DNA of 64,000 bases from JAUWOY01 sp034431315 (GCA_034431315.1 DAOUDK010000065.1:24927-88926), one strand, 5' to 3'; shown: positions 38,544 through 47,977, counted from the stretch's first letter. The notes: generated by a model from the letters alone, not told the origin. Numbers and translations: made by a program.

Positions 38544-40382
38544 TTATGCTAGACCCAGTTCCCGCATTTTTTCATCGGTAGGAACACCCTCCGCCGTCCA
38601 GCCTCGCAGTTGGTAATACTCCTCCAGCATGGTCTCCAGATCGGGCAGCACGCCAGCCGCGCTGCCGGTGGGCCGCGCGTGGGTCAGAAGCCGCCGTGGG
38701 AGGGTGTCGTCCGCTCTGGTGACGCCCAGTCGGACGTTGATCATCCGCTTGAGGTTGAACAGCCTCTCCCCGGCGCGGATGAGGTCGCCGCTGTCCCAAT
38801 CCCAGCCCATAGCCAGATTCAGCCACTCCACCACCGTCTCCGGCCCCACCAGCCCCTTGATGATGAACTTGCACAAACCCAGGGGATTGTAGACGCTCAG
38901 GTAGTTCTGGAAGTCGTAGACCACCTGTGCTTTGCCATCGCTGTCCAGACGATCGTGCTCCCCCGCCTGGCCCCACTCCTCCCATTCCAGCCCATAGCCC
39001 CGCCAATAGGACAGCCCTTCGAGGTGACAGCCGCCCCGGTTGGCGGTAGCGTAGTTGATGGCCATGTCAACAAAAGCCCGTGGATCGTGCATGGCTAGAG
39101 CCAGCCCCTTGGCGTGAATGGCCATCTCCTCAGCCTGGGGACCCAACCTCTTGGCCGCGGCTCGAACTCCGTCGGCCAGCACATCGCCCAGCCCTTGCCG
39201 CCGCGCGATCTGCTCCACCAGTTGCACAATGGCCTCGGCATTGCCCCATTCGAGCTCCAAACCGCCAGTCTCTTCGACAGTCAACAGCCCCTTCTCGTAA
39301 GCTTCCAGGGCCAGGGCGATGACCGCTCCGGTGGAGATGGTGTCCAGGCCATAGCGGTTGCACAGGTGATCGGCCTTGACGATGGTCTCAAGATTGTCGT
39401 TCAAGAGCAAGGCTCCGAAGGCAGCCAGGGTCTCATACTCTGGCCCGTGGCCCTCCAGCCCAGCGTAAGGACCTTCGGTGATCTTGACCTCTTGGCCGCA
39501 GGCGATGGGGCAGGCAAAGCAGCGATAGTGCTGGTCGAGCATGGTAGCCACGATGGTCTGGCCAGAGGTCTTCTCGGCTCCCTCTTTCCAACTACCCAAT
39601 AGCCAATTCTTGATGGGCAGATCTCCGTAAACCTCGGTCGCTGGTACCCCACCCGCCGTGCCGAACTCGGACAGGCCCATGGAGTTCTCTTTGATCCAGG
39701 CCGTATCCTCCCGCACGCGGCGGCGCAACCCCTCCCGGTCGTGGTACTCAGGCCGCTGGCTTCCCCTGACGGCCACCGCCTTGAGATTCTTGGAGGCCAT
39801 CAGCGCGCCCATGCCCCCCCGGCCCGCCGTCCGCTCGCCGTTGCCCAGAAACATCACGCCGGCGATCCGCACCCCGTTCTCACCGGCCGGGCCTACACAG
39901 GCCACCAACGCTTTAGGGTCGGTCTCGTCTTGAACGCGCTGCGCCGTCTCCTGGGAATCCAGGCCCCAGAGCGAAGAGGCCGGGCGGATCTCAACCTGGC
40001 CGTCGTGGATCCACAGGTAAACAGGCTTCTCAGCCCGGCCAGTGAACACCACGCCGTCGTAGCCAGCGAAACGCAGCTCTGCCCCCCAGTAGCCCCCCGC
40101 CACCGACTCACACCAAATGCCCGTCAGCGGCGAGCGACCGCAGACGGACACACGAGAAGCGGTGGGGATGAAGGTCCCGGTCAACAGCCCATTCATCATC
40201 AAGAGCGGATTAGCCGGATCGAGGGGATCCAACTGGGGTTGCAACCGTTCAAGAAGAATCTTGGCCGCCAGGCCGCTGCCGAGGAGATAGTGGCGAACCT
40301 GATCGGAATCAATCTCCTCTACCCGCCACTGCCCCGAATCGAGATCAACCCAAAGAAGCTTACCAGCGTGTGCGTATGGCAT
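38544..40382 (-). CDS. aor: Aldehyde ferredoxin oxidoreductase (tungsten enzyme)
   Basis: 612 residues. Oxidises aldehydes to carboxylates with ferredoxin as electron partner, using a tungsten-bispterin cofactor and a 4Fe-4S cluster. The N-terminal domain has the cofactor motifs RVSVCGRSPLTGIWCESVAGG, GGYWGAELRFAGYDG and AGRGGMGALMASKNLKAV. Cluster cysteines lie in CFACPIACGQ (about residue 292) and a later NPLGLCKF. GYDGVVFTGRAEKPVYLWI is typical. The ATG at 40382 is used. A tRNA-Lys gene lies 96 bp upstream on the same strand. Consistent with an anaerobe. Confidence 0.92.
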   Translation of the reverse strand: MPYAHAGKLLWVDLDSGQWRVEEIDSDQVRHYLLGSGLAAKILLERLQPQLDPLDPANPLLMMNGLLTGTFIPTASRVSVCGRSPLTGIWCESVAGGYWGAELRFAGYDGVVFTGRAEKPVYLWIHDGQVEIRPASSLWGLDSQETAQRVQDETDPKALVACVGPAGENGVRIAGVMFLGNGERTAGRGGMGALMASKNLKAVAVRGSQRPEYHDREGLRRRVREDTAWIKENSMGLSEFGTAGGVPATEVYGDLPIKNWLLGSWKEGAEKTSGQTIVATMLDQHYRCFACPIACGQEVKITEGPYAGLEGHGPEYETLAAFGALLLNDNLETIVKADHLCNRYGLDTISTGAVIALALEAYEKGLLTVEETGGLELEWGNAEAIVQLVEQIARRQGLGDVLADGVRAAAKRLGPQAEEMAIHAKGLALAMHDPRAFVDMAINYATANRGGCHLEGLSYWRGYGLEWEEWGQAGEHDRLDSDGKAQVVYDFQNYLSVYNPLGLCKFIIKGLVGPETVVEWLNLAMGWDWDSGDLIRAGERLFNLKRMINVRLGVTRADDTLPRRLLTHARPTGSAAGVLPDLETMLEEYYQLRGWTAEGVPTDEKMRELGLA

Positions 40383-40478
40383 TGAAGCGCCTCCTTTTTT
40401 ATTGGAACATCACTACATAGCGAAATCCGCCCCCATTGGACGGATTTCCTGACCAAGCAGAAGTCTGCTGGATTTGAT

Positions 40479-40551
<73 letters not shown>

Positions 40552-40730
40552 AAGTGGGAACACACTGATATTATACCGACTTCCACCCAAAAGGTCAAAC
40601 CGTAATGCCCGCGGTGCCTGCACAGTAGGTCGGCAGCGTGGAAGGCAACGATTTGACATCCAAGCTAGTTTGCGGTAAAATTATGTCAAAAGAAATGGCT
40701 ATACGAAAAGGTGTTGCCAGGAGGTCACCA

Positions 40731-41630
40731 ATGTCTGTCGAACAACTGCCGCTCTTTGCCCTGACCAGGGAATCGTCCCTTAGTGCCGCTATCAGCGGCT
40801 TTCACGAGCACATGATCCGCAAGGGCTTCACGGATAACACCATCTCAGCCTTCCTCAACGACCTGCGCATCCTCACCAGATACCTGGGTGACAACCACCC
40901 CCTGAGCCAGATCGGCACCAACGAGCTCAAGGATTTCATGACCTACTTGCGCCACGACCGAGGCGTGCCCTGCAACCCCAAATCCTATGCTCGCCGCATG
41001 ACCACTCTGAAGGTGTTCTTTGGCTGGTTGGCCGAAGAAGGAACCATACCCAACGACCCCGCCGCGCCGCTGATCCACCAACGGGCCAGCACCCCCCTGC
41101 CTCAATTCCTCTACCAGGGCCAGGTGGAGAAGCTCCTGCAGGCTACCGTGGAACTCATGCAGGCTGAAAAACCCGACGCCCGCCCCCACCTGCTGGTCAC
41201 TCTCCTCCTGCAAACGGGCATCAAAAAGAGCGAGTGCATGGCCATCCAGCTTAACGACATTGATACCTCAGAGCCAAAAGCGCCCGTCCTCTACATCCGC
41301 TACAGCAACCCCAAGATGAAACACAAGGAACGCAAACTACGGCTTTCGGCCGATTTCGTGCCCACCCTGCGCCAGTACCTGGCCGAGTACCAGCCCCAGA
41401 AGCAGCTTTTCAAGTGCACCGCCCGTAATCTAGAGTACGTCCTGGATAACGCGGCACGTCTGGCCGGCTTCGAGACCATCTCCTTCGAGATCCTGCGCTG
41501 GACCTGCGCCCTGCGCGACTACAAGGCCAAGATGCCATCCGACAAACTGCGCCAGAAGTTGGGACTGTCCAGGATCACCTGGGAAGAGGCATCGGAAAAA
41601 CTGAAGAAGCTGGCCGCGCCACCCCTCTAA
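40731..41630 (+). CDS. Tyrosine-recombinase-like protein, degenerate active site
   Basis: 299 residues. The N-terminal SAM-like core-binding domain (SAAISGFHEHMIRKGFTDNT and on, about 17-110) and the C-terminal catalytic fold (about 130-299) match XerC/D-type integrases. The usual TGLRxSE reads TGIKKSE, HxLRHT reads FEILRWT, and the region of the nucleophile Tyr (GHSSISTTxxY) reads LSRITWEEASEKL without Tyr. The catalytic Arg/His/Tyr set is therefore incomplete, and the protein probably binds DNA without recombining it. The ATG at 40731 has AGGAGGT at the right distance. It lies next to tRNA-Lys, a common integration site, but no flanking att duplication was seen. Confidence 0.75.
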   Translation: MSVEQLPLFALTRESSLSAAISGFHEHMIRKGFTDNTISAFLNDLRILTRYLGDNHPLSQIGTNELKDFMTYLRHDRGVPCNPKSYARRMTTLKVFFGWLAEEGTIPNDPAAPLIHQRASTPLPQFLYQGQVEKLLQATVELMQAEKPDARPHLLVTLLLQTGIKKSECMAIQLNDIDTSEPKAPVLYIRYSNPKMKHKERKLRLSADFVPTLRQYLAEYQPQKQLFKCTARNLEYVLDNAARLAGFETISFEILRWTCALRDYKAKMPSDKLRQKLGLSRITWEEASEKLKKLAAPPL

Positions 41631-41639
41631 ACGAAAGAA

Positions 41640-41675
41640 CGGCCAACTAGCACCCAGGCAAGTTGGCCGTCCCCT
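41640..41675 (+). terminator. Terminator after the recombinase-like gene
   Basis: GGCCAACT/AGTTGGCC stem with a 12-base loop, followed by GTCCCCTTT. Confidence 0.65.
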
Positions 41676-41736
41676 TTGCGATGAGCCAAGTTCTCCCCTC
41701 CGCGTTTCGAGTTGCGAAACAAGAAACCCGAAACTC

Positions 41737-42363
41737 TCACGTCATCTTCACCACGATGTCCCCAATCACATTGGCCGCTGCGTCGCCTCGATCGGCGGCA
41801 TTGCTCAAGTGGCGATATATCTCCCTGAGCTTGAGCATTTCCATTATGTGATCTATGTCTGTGGGTCCGTGGAATAGCTCAGCCAATGCTTCTCTGTAAA
41901 CGGTCTCCACCCGATTCTCCAAAGCCTTAGCCCGCACCGCGTGGTCGTTGGCCACGTTGGGATGATCCTGCAAGCGCACCACCCCCATGTATATCTCATA
42001 GGCCGCTTCCCGCACCAGCGAGACCATTCGTCGAAGGTAGGAGTTGGATTCCACTTCCAGGATCACCATCTCGTCCACGGTGCTATTGCCATAATCTATG
42101 ATGTCATCAATGGTCAGGGAGAGGGCGAAGATGTCCTCGCGATCAATGGGGGTGATAAAGGAGCGGTTGAGTTCGTCAATGAGAATGCGCCGCACCTCAT
42201 CAGCCTCCTTCTCCACCTGAACGAGCCTCTTGGCCACCTCTCTGTCGGTGCTCTCCATAAATTCTTCCAGCAATTCCATGCCTTCCACGGTTTTGGCTGC
42301 CTGCTCAATGAGCAAGCGCATGAATTTGTCCTCGCGAGGCTTAAATAGATCCCTGATTCCCAT
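41737..42363 (-). CDS. PhoU-like/DUF47 protein
   Basis: 208-residue all-helical protein. DUF47 features: MGIRDLFKPREDKFMRLLIE, EKEADEVRRIL, FITPIDREDIFALSLTIDDIIDY. The E(x)3D and DREDI metal-binding helix motifs of PhoU are present. It is encoded 25 bp after the PiT transporter and in the same direction, the standard pairing; it probably regulates phosphate uptake through PiT. Cytosolic. Confidence 0.9.
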   Translation of the reverse strand: MGIRDLFKPREDKFMRLLIEQAAKTVEGMELLEEFMESTDREVAKRLVQVEKEADEVRRILIDELNRSFITPIDREDIFALSLTIDDIIDYGNSTVDEMVILEVESNSYLRRMVSLVREAAYEIYMGVVRLQDHPNVANDHAVRAKALENRVETVYREALAELFHGPTDIDHIMEMLKLREIYRHLSNAADRGDAAANVIGDIVVKMT

Positions 42364-42388
42364 GAGCTCCTTCTCCTCTCTTATGATC

Positions 42389-43384
42389 TTATGACTGCAA
42401 AAGTAGATGTATCACCAGGTGAAGCAAAGCCGCCAGCGAGGCGGAAGCGGGTATGGTGAGCACCCAGGTGGTAATGATGTTGCCCACCACGTTCCAGCGC
42501 ACCCTGGAGACGCGCTCGGCCGAGCCCACGCCAATAATGGCCGAACTAACAACGTGGGTGGTGCTCACAGGCCCGCCCAGGAAAGCCGCCCCAAAGATAA
42601 TGAAAGCCGAAGCGATCTGGGCTGTGAACCCATGCACCGGCCTGATCTTGTAGAATTTGCCCCCCAAAGTTCTTATTATCCGCCAACCCCCAAAAGCTGT
42701 CCCCAGGGACATAGCCCCCGCACAAAGGACCACCACCCACCAGGGAACGCTGAACTCCGAAGAATAGCCTATGGTAACCAGGGCCATAGCGATGATTCCC
42801 ATGGTCTTCTGGGCATCGTTGGTGCCATGGCCCAAGGCCAGGGCCAGGGAAGTTATGATCTGCGCGCGCTTGAAGAACCAGTTGATCCGAGGCGAGGCCC
42901 CGCGAGCCAGGAAGAGCACCAACTTCATCAATAGATACCCTACTACCAAACCCAGGATTGGCGATATGAAGAGAGCGGCTATCACTTTGAGCATTCCCCT
43001 CATCTGGATCGTGGCGAAGCCGAAATCAATGCTCACCGCCCCGATCAATCCGCCCACCAGGGCGTGGGACGAACTGGAGGGAATGCCAAAGGCCCAGGTT
43101 ACGAGATTCCAGATAATGGCCGCCAGTAAAGCGGCGAAGATAACGACAATGGTGATCGCCTGGGGGTCAACTACCTCATGTCCAATGGTAGTGGCTACAG
43201 CCACGCCGAAGAGAAAGGGACCGCAGAAATAGGCCACTGCGCTTAAGGCCAGGGCTTTGCGCGCTGACATGGCTCTCGAGGAGATCATGGTAGCCACGAC
43301 GTTGCTCGAGCCGTGGAAGCCGTTTATGAAATCGAAGACCAGTGCCACCCCAATGATGGCGATACCTACAATCGGCAGATTCAA
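42389..43384 (-). CDS. pit: PiT-family inorganic phosphate transporter
   Basis: 331 residues with about ten hydrophobic spans. FDFINGFHGSSNVVATMISS near residue 20 and FGHGTNDAQK-like LALGHGTNDAQKTMG near 196 are the twin PiT signatures. It takes up phosphate (probably as metal-phosphate) with H+ or Na+. A TTG start at 43384 follows GAGGG. It heads a two-gene operon with the PhoU-like gene. Confidence 0.92.
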   Translation of the reverse strand: MNLPIVGIAIIGVALVFDFINGFHGSSNVVATMISSRAMSARKALALSAVAYFCGPFLFGVAVATTIGHEVVDPQAITIVVIFAALLAAIIWNLVTWAFGIPSSSSHALVGGLIGAVSIDFGFATIQMRGMLKVIAALFISPILGLVVGYLLMKLVLFLARGASPRINWFFKRAQIITSLALALGHGTNDAQKTMGIIAMALVTIGYSSEFSVPWWVVVLCAGAMSLGTAFGGWRIIRTLGGKFYKIRPVHGFTAQIASAFIIFGAAFLGGPVSTTHVVSSAIIGVGSAERVSRVRWNVVGNIITTWVLTIPASASLAALLHLVIHLLLQS

Positions 43385-43523
43385 CTTTTTCCCTCGCTTG
43401 TCAACTTATTTCCCGCGGCAAGCCTGGCGAAGGTTTGCCCTGGCAATCACCATCCTCACCGAGGCGATCATAGCTGCCGAAGAACCTCGTCTAGCTGGCA
43501 GCGAACTTGCGCAAGGCTCAGAT

Positions 43524-43895
43524 CTACTCCACCCGTTCCAACACCACCTTCTCTCCGCTGCGCACCCTATTGAAGATGGTGGGATCACCCTCCAAATGCC
43601 CGAAAACGTTGACCGGGCTGGCCGGGCGGATTTCGTCGCCCCGGCTGGCGGGCGTGCGACCGAAGAAGATGCAGAAGGCATTGCCCGCAGGCCAGTAACC
43701 CAAATCGCCCTTCTCCACCACCGCCTGAGCATTTTCCTCATCCAGGTAAACGGGTATGGAGAAGTAGATCTCGTCACCCCAGGTGTTGGCCTGCGCTTCT
43801 ATGGGCAAGGCATCCCAGATGGCTTCGGCCGTCGCGGTCTCGTTTAGCTCCGCAAAGGCGAAGACGGCTCCGGCTGTGATTTTGATCCTGGACAT
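43524..43895 (-). CDS. Cyclophilin-like-fold protein
   Basis: 123 residues. LPIEAQANTWGDEIYFSIPV, KGDLGYWPAGNAFCIFFGRTPAS and PVNVFGHLEGDP match the small bacterial cyclophilin-like (DUF369/TM1367-type) family. The typical peptidyl-prolyl isomerase Arg-Phe pair is not evident, so an enzymatic role is uncertain. Start ATG at 43895. It lies between the PFK and pit genes on the same strand, with 50 bp to PFK, possibly on the same transcript. Confidence 0.75.
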   Translation of the reverse strand: MSRIKITAGAVFAFAELNETATAEAIWDALPIEAQANTWGDEIYFSIPVYLDEENAQAVVEKGDLGYWPAGNAFCIFFGRTPASRGDEIRPASPVNVFGHLEGDPTIFNRVRSGEKVVLERVE

Positions 43896-43947
43896 TGAGA
43901 ACTCCTTTCGGCCAGCAGGGGCCTGCGATTAGCTCCCCATTGGCACG

Positions 43948-45237
43948 CTATCGGTACGCCTGCGGCACGTACTCCGGCAGTTTCTTTTCGGCAAAGATGG
44001 GCTGGAGGCGGGCGAACCGCTGCCGGCCATCAACCAGCGGGATGGTAGGCCAGTCGTCGCCGATGAGGGGGCGAGCGTAGCGCACGAAGTCGTCGGTGAC
44101 GTCCACTCGACTGGACGCGATCCAGCTTTCGGGAAAGGTCCGTTCGGAGTTGGCGACTACTTCCAGTGGCACCTTGTCGTAGCGGACGTGGTAGAGGGGC
44201 TCCGTCCCTCGCAAGATGGTGGCCATGAAGCCCGAACCTTCGTCGCAGGCTATCAGCACCGCCTTCTGCCCGACCTTGTAAGCCTCCTCCAGGTCAACGC
44301 TGGAGGCGTAGATCATGTTGTGACGCTGGTCGGTGCCCGACACGTTGCCGCGAGCCGACCCACGGGCGGACAGCCCTACCTCGTTCAGATAACTCACCAC
44401 CACCCGCTCGACGGTCATAAGGCTGGAGGAGAACATGGTGTGGCCAAAGGCATCCTTGCGTTCGCCAATGGTGCCAACGTCGAACCCCTCGCTTATCACC
44501 ACCAGCGCGCGGCCACGCTCCCTGAGCATATCGTTCACGTGATCGGCCAACTCCTCCAGGGTCAGGCCCGACTCCCGCATGAAGATGAGCAATGGCATCT
44601 CCCTGTCCGGATCGGCCAGGCGAGCAGCGGCCGGGATGAAGCCGATCTTGCGGCCCATGGCCTGTAACACCAACACCGCGTCGGACGGGCAGGAGCCGGC
44701 GTTCTCCTGATCGGCGTTCTGGACGTTGAGAGCCCAGTAGCGGGCCACCGAGCCGTAGCCGGGGGTGTGATCTATCAACTGGAACTCGCTGTCGCCCACG
44801 TCGTTGTCTATGGTCTTGGGTACTCCGGTAGAAATCAGCTCCAGCCCCCGCTCCTGGGCCAGCAGCGCGATCTTGTGGGCCGTGTCCATCGAGTCGTTGC
44901 CACCGATGTAGAAGAAATAGCCGACGTCGTGGGCGCGAAAGACCTCGATCACCCGCTCAAAATCCTCCTGCTGATGAGCTTTGAGCTTGTAGCGGCAGGT
45001 GCCGATGGCCCCGGCGGCCGGGGTGGTGCGCAGCAGGCAGATCTCTTCAGCCGGCTGGGCGGAGAGGTCGAGCAATTCCTCTTTCAGCACCCCTTCGATA
45101 CCGTGCCAGCCGGCGTAAACCGTGCCGAACACATCAGGCATGGCGCGACAGGTCTCCACCACGCCGCGCAGCGAGTTGTTGATCACCGGCGTCGGTCCGC
45201 CCGACTGGGCTACGACGACGTTTCGTGGTTGGGTCAT
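43948..45237 (-). CDS. pfp: 6-phosphofructokinase, PPi-dependent type
   Basis: 429 residues. Phosphorylates fructose 6-phosphate; the GGNDSM motif (Asp where ATP enzymes have Gly) and PKTIDNDV point to pyrophosphate as donor and a reversible reaction. QSGGPTPVINNSLRGV is the N-terminal motif; GYGSVARYWALN and RESGLTLEEL are further family signs. The ATG at 45237 has GGAGG upstream; the frame to 45330 is not conserved. The promoter is at 45269-45297. Gives a glycolytic/gluconeogenic step together with pckG. Confidence 0.9.
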   Translation of the reverse strand: MTQPRNVVVAQSGGPTPVINNSLRGVVETCRAMPDVFGTVYAGWHGIEGVLKEELLDLSAQPAEEICLLRTTPAAGAIGTCRYKLKAHQQEDFERVIEVFRAHDVGYFFYIGGNDSMDTAHKIALLAQERGLELISTGVPKTIDNDVGDSEFQLIDHTPGYGSVARYWALNVQNADQENAGSCPSDAVLVLQAMGRKIGFIPAAARLADPDREMPLLIFMRESGLTLEELADHVNDMLRERGRALVVISEGFDVGTIGERKDAFGHTMFSSSLMTVERVVVSYLNEVGLSARGSARGNVSGTDQRHNMIYASSVDLEEAYKVGQKAVLIACDEGSGFMATILRGTEPLYHVRYDKVPLEVVANSERTFPESWIASSRVDVTDDFVRYARPLIGDDWPTIPLVDGRQRFARLQPIFAEKKLPEYVPQAYR

Positions 45238-45268
45238 GCTTTCCTCCTCATCGGGCGATTCCACCCTG

Positions 45269-45297
45269 ATTATACCAGAAAGTAAATGGCTTGGCAA
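45269..45297 (-). promoter_or_regulatory. PFK promoter
   Basis: Minus strand TTGCCA (45292-45297), 17-base spacer, TATAAT (45269-45274). Confidence 0.85.
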
Positions 45298-45364
45298 TTC
45301 CAGACCATATCGCAGGAAAGTATAGTACAAAAAGCCAGCCGCGTCAAGAGGCTGAAGAAGCCAT

Positions 45365-45393
45365 TTGACATCCTATAACATCCATGATATAAT
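45365..45393 (+). promoter_or_regulatory. Promoter of the RelE/XRE module
   Basis: TTGACA (45365-45370), 17-base spacer, TATAAT (45388-45393), 10 bp before the ATG, so the transcript is nearly leaderless. Confidence 0.85.
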
Positions 45394-45402
45394 AAAAACA
45401 CT

Positions 45403-45759
45403 ATGACCTGGAAAGTGATCTTCTATGAGACGGAGGCAGGAGAGAGCCCCGTCTGGGATTTCATCTTCAGTCTCTTGGCCAAGGACCAGGCCAAGGTGGT
45501 GCGGGCCCTCGATCTCCTAGAGGAGTTCGGGCTTGAGCTAAGAGCTCCCTACGTGAGGAGCGTGACGGGGCGGCGCAAGCTGTGGGAGCTACGGGTGAGG
45601 GGCGCTGGAGGAGCCTATCGCATCCTGTACTTTGCCTTCACTGGACAGCGTATGGTCATGCTCCACGCCTTCGTAAAGAAGACGAAGAAGACCCCAAGAC
45701 GAGAGATCGCTATAGCTGAGAAACGGATGCACGACTTCCTGAGGAGGCACGAATCATGA
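45403..45759 (+). CDS. RelE/HigB-type toxin (phage Gp49-like family)
   Basis: 118 residues. ESPVWDFIFSLLAKDQAKVV and KLWELRVRGAGGAYRILYFA, then LHAFVKKTKKTPRREIAIAE, match the Gp49/HigB group of ribosome-dependent mRNA interferases, with the C-terminal Lys/Arg-rich catalytic region. It overlaps the following XRE antitoxin gene by 4 bp (ATGA), toxin first, as in HigBA systems. The spacing from the promoter leaves almost no ribosome site. Confidence 0.9.
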   Translation: MTWKVIFYETEAGESPVWDFIFSLLAKDQAKVVRALDLLEEFGLELRAPYVRSVTGRRKLWELRVRGAGGAYRILYFAFTGQRMVMLHAFVKKTKKTPRREIAIAEKRMHDFLRRHES

Positions 45760-46037
45760 GGGCGCTAGACGATTTGAAAGCACAACTGAGGCAGAACCCA
45801 GAGTTTGTCAGGGAATACGAAGCCCTGGAGCCAGAGTACCAGGTGGCGCGGGCTGTGCTGGCCTTGCGTCTACAAAAAGGGCTTTCCCAGGCGGAGTTGG
45901 CAGAGAGGGCGGGAACGAAGCAGGCCAGCGTCTCTCGTGTAGAGCGGGCGGAGACCGTGCCCTCGCTGACCTTGCTGAAGAAGCTGGCCGCTGCCCTGGG
46001 CACGCGGGTGGAGATCCGCCTGGTGCCCAAGGATTAA
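45756..46037 (+). CDS. XRE-family antitoxin
   Basis: 93 residues with an N-terminal helix (residues 1-25) and an HTH domain: LRLQKGLSQAELAERAGTKQ, SVSRVERAETVPSLTLLKKL, about 34-80. It neutralises the toxin encoded just before it and likely represses the promoter at 45365. Ends with VEIRLVPKD. Confidence 0.9.
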   Translation: MRALDDLKAQLRQNPEFVREYEALEPEYQVARAVLALRLQKGLSQAELAERAGTKQASVSRVERAETVPSLTLLKKLAAALGTRVEIRLVPKD

Positions 46038-46046
46038 GCCGAGATG

Positions 46047-46160
46047 ACAAAAAAGCTCCTCGACTTTCGAGGAGCCAGGGGCACGGCCAAGCTGCGGCGA
46101 CAGCCTGGCGAGTAGCGTATAGATAATAGCCCGTCTGCCACAAGTTGGCGGGCGGTTTTT
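46047..46160 (+). ncRNA. Conserved 3' RNA element plus terminator, copy B
   Basis: AAAAAAGCTCCTCGACTTTC, GAGGAGCCAGGGGCACGGCC, AAGC closely matches 20107-20150. Here the hairpin GCTCCTCG/CGAGGAGC is perfect. A terminator (GCCCGTCTGCC/GGCGGGC with T7) follows at about 46129-46161. Both copies lie directly after a two-gene module. Confidence 0.45.
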
Positions 46161-46180
46161 TTGGTCGGTTATGTCTAAAC

Positions 46181-46311
46181 GCATTAGGGTAAAAGTCGCA
46201 CGTAAGCCGGCGCTACCCCCACATATTGGGTCGGTCACGGCTTCCGCACCCCAAGATATGGGGGTGCGCTGGCGCTTTCGCTTATATTACGTGTTACTTT
46301 TACCGCAATGC
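46181..46311. mobile_element. Miniature inverted-repeat element with 8-bp target duplication
   Basis: A 131-bp element bounded by GTCTAAAC direct repeats (46173-46180 and 46312-46319). The ends GCATTAGGGTAAAAGT and ACTTTTACCGCAATGC are inverted repeats with two mismatches, and the similarity continues (ACGTAA/TTACGT) to about 24 bp. Internal palindromes; no gene. Non-autonomous. Confidence 0.85.
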
Positions 46312-46365
46312 GTCTAAACTATGAGTGGTATCTTGTGATCACATTACAGGAAAGGAGAACCCTTT

Positions 46366-47871
46366 ATGAAAGCCAAGCTACAAGAGCTCAAAACTCGTCT
46401 CATTGAGATCAACGATCTGGAGTCCGCGGCTGCGCTATTGAGCTGGGACCAGTCAACCTACATGCCGCCTGGCGGTGCAGCGGCCCGCGCGCGTCAACTG
46501 GCCACGCTGGGGCGACTGGCCCACGAGAAGTTCACCGACCCGGCCATCGGGAAGCTGCTGGAAGAACTGCGGCCCCACGAAGAGAGCCTGCCCTACGATT
46601 CGGACGAGGCCAGCCTCATCCGCGTCACGCGACGCAATCACGAGAGAGCGGTAAAGGTGCCAGCGTCTTTTGTGGCGCAGCTCTCCAACCACACGTCCCT
46701 GTCTTATGAGGTCTGGGCCAAGGCCCGGCCAACGAACGACTTTCCTGCCGTGCAGCCTTACCTCGAAGAGACGCTCGACCTGAGCCGGCAACTGGCCGAT
46801 TTCTTCCCCGGCTACGAGCACATCGCCGACCCCTTGATTGACTTCAGGGACTACGGCATGAAGGCCTCCACTATCAGCGCCCTCTTTGCCGAGTTGCGCC
46901 AGCAACTCGTGCCCCTCGTGCAGGCCATCACCGCCCAGCCCGCTGCGGACGATTCGTGCTTGCACCAGACCTTCCCCGAAGCGCAGCAGTGGGCCTTTGG
47001 CCTGGAGGTCATCAAACGCTTCGGGTACGACTTCAAGCGAGGGCGACAGGACAAAAGCCCCCACCCGTTCACGACCGGGTTCTCCATCGGCGACGTGCGC
47101 ATCACCACCCGCGTCAAGGAAAACAACCTGGGCGAAGCGCTGTTCGGCACGCTGCACGAGTCCGGCCACGCGATGTACGAGCAGGGCATTCGAGAAGACT
47201 TCGAGGGCACGCCGCTGGCCGGGGGGACGTCATCGGGCGTCCACGAGAGCCAATCCCGCCTGTGGGAGAACATCGTCGGGCGCAGCCGGGGCTTCTGGCG
47301 GTTCTTCTATCCCCAACTCCAGGCGGTCTTCCCCGACCAACTGGGGTCGGTGTCGTTGGAAACGTTCTACCGCGCGATCAACAAAGTCCAGCGCTCGCTG
47401 ATCCGCACCGACGCCGACGAAGTGACCTACAACCTGCACGTCATGCTACGCTTCGACTTCGAGCTGGCCCTGCTGGAAGGTCGCTTGGCGGTGTGCGATC
47501 TGCCCGAGGCGTGGCGCGAGCGCTACGAAGCTGACCTGGGCATCGTCCCACCCGACGACCGCGACGGCGTGCTGCAGGATGTACACTGGTACAGCAGCAT
47601 CATCGGTGGCGCCTTCCAGGGCTATACCCTGGGCAACATCCTGAACGCGCAGTTCTTTGAGACCGCTCTGTCAACTCATCCTGAGATCCCCGCCGAGATC
47701 GAAGAGGGCGAATTCGGCACGCTGCACAGTTGGCTCAAAGAGAGCATCTATCAGCACGGAAGCAAGTACACTGCCACCGAGCTCGTCGAGCGCGTCACCG
47801 GCGGGCCGATGAGCATTAAGCCATACATCCACTATCTGCGGACAAAATACGGCGAGTTGTACAACTTGTAG
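46366..47871 (+). CDS. Carboxypeptidase Taq (M32 metallopeptidase)
   Basis: 501-residue zinc carboxypeptidase. Starts MKAKLQELKTRLIEINDLES after GGAG. SWDQSTYMPPGGAAARARQL is the family N-terminal motif. The active site HESGH lies near residues 263-267 and the third ligand in HESQSRLWENIVGRS near 292. DEVTYNLHVMLRFDFELALL and SIIGGAFQGYTLGN complete the fold. Cytosolic, releases C-terminal residues. Single-gene unit downstream of the miniature element. Confidence 0.95.
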   Translation: MKAKLQELKTRLIEINDLESAAALLSWDQSTYMPPGGAAARARQLATLGRLAHEKFTDPAIGKLLEELRPHEESLPYDSDEASLIRVTRRNHERAVKVPASFVAQLSNHTSLSYEVWAKARPTNDFPAVQPYLEETLDLSRQLADFFPGYEHIADPLIDFRDYGMKASTISALFAELRQQLVPLVQAITAQPAADDSCLHQTFPEAQQWAFGLEVIKRFGYDFKRGRQDKSPHPFTTGFSIGDVRITTRVKENNLGEALFGTLHESGHAMYEQGIREDFEGTPLAGGTSSGVHESQSRLWENIVGRSRGFWRFFYPQLQAVFPDQLGSVSLETFYRAINKVQRSLIRTDADEVTYNLHVMLRFDFELALLEGRLAVCDLPEAWRERYEADLGIVPPDDRDGVLQDVHWYSSIIGGAFQGYTLGNILNAQFFETALSTHPEIPAEIEEGEFGTLHSWLKESIYQHGSKYTATELVERVTGGPMSIKPYIHYLRTKYGELYNL

Positions 47872-47880
47872 TAAACCTTT

Positions 47881-47945
47881 AGACCTCCGAGGTTTTGATC
47901 TCACAGCCGAGTCGGTGGGAGCACGGCTACAAACCTCGGAGGTCT
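47881..47945. repeat. 15-bp perfect inverted repeat after the peptidase gene
   Basis: AGACCTCCGAGGTTT (47881-47895) and AAACCTCGGAGGTCT (47931-47945) flank 35 bp; each arm also contains its own ACCTCCGAGGT palindrome. May end transcripts from both sides. Confidence 0.8.
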
Positions 47946-47977
47946 CTGTTGGTAACCAACCGGCCGGGTCGGGGCGA

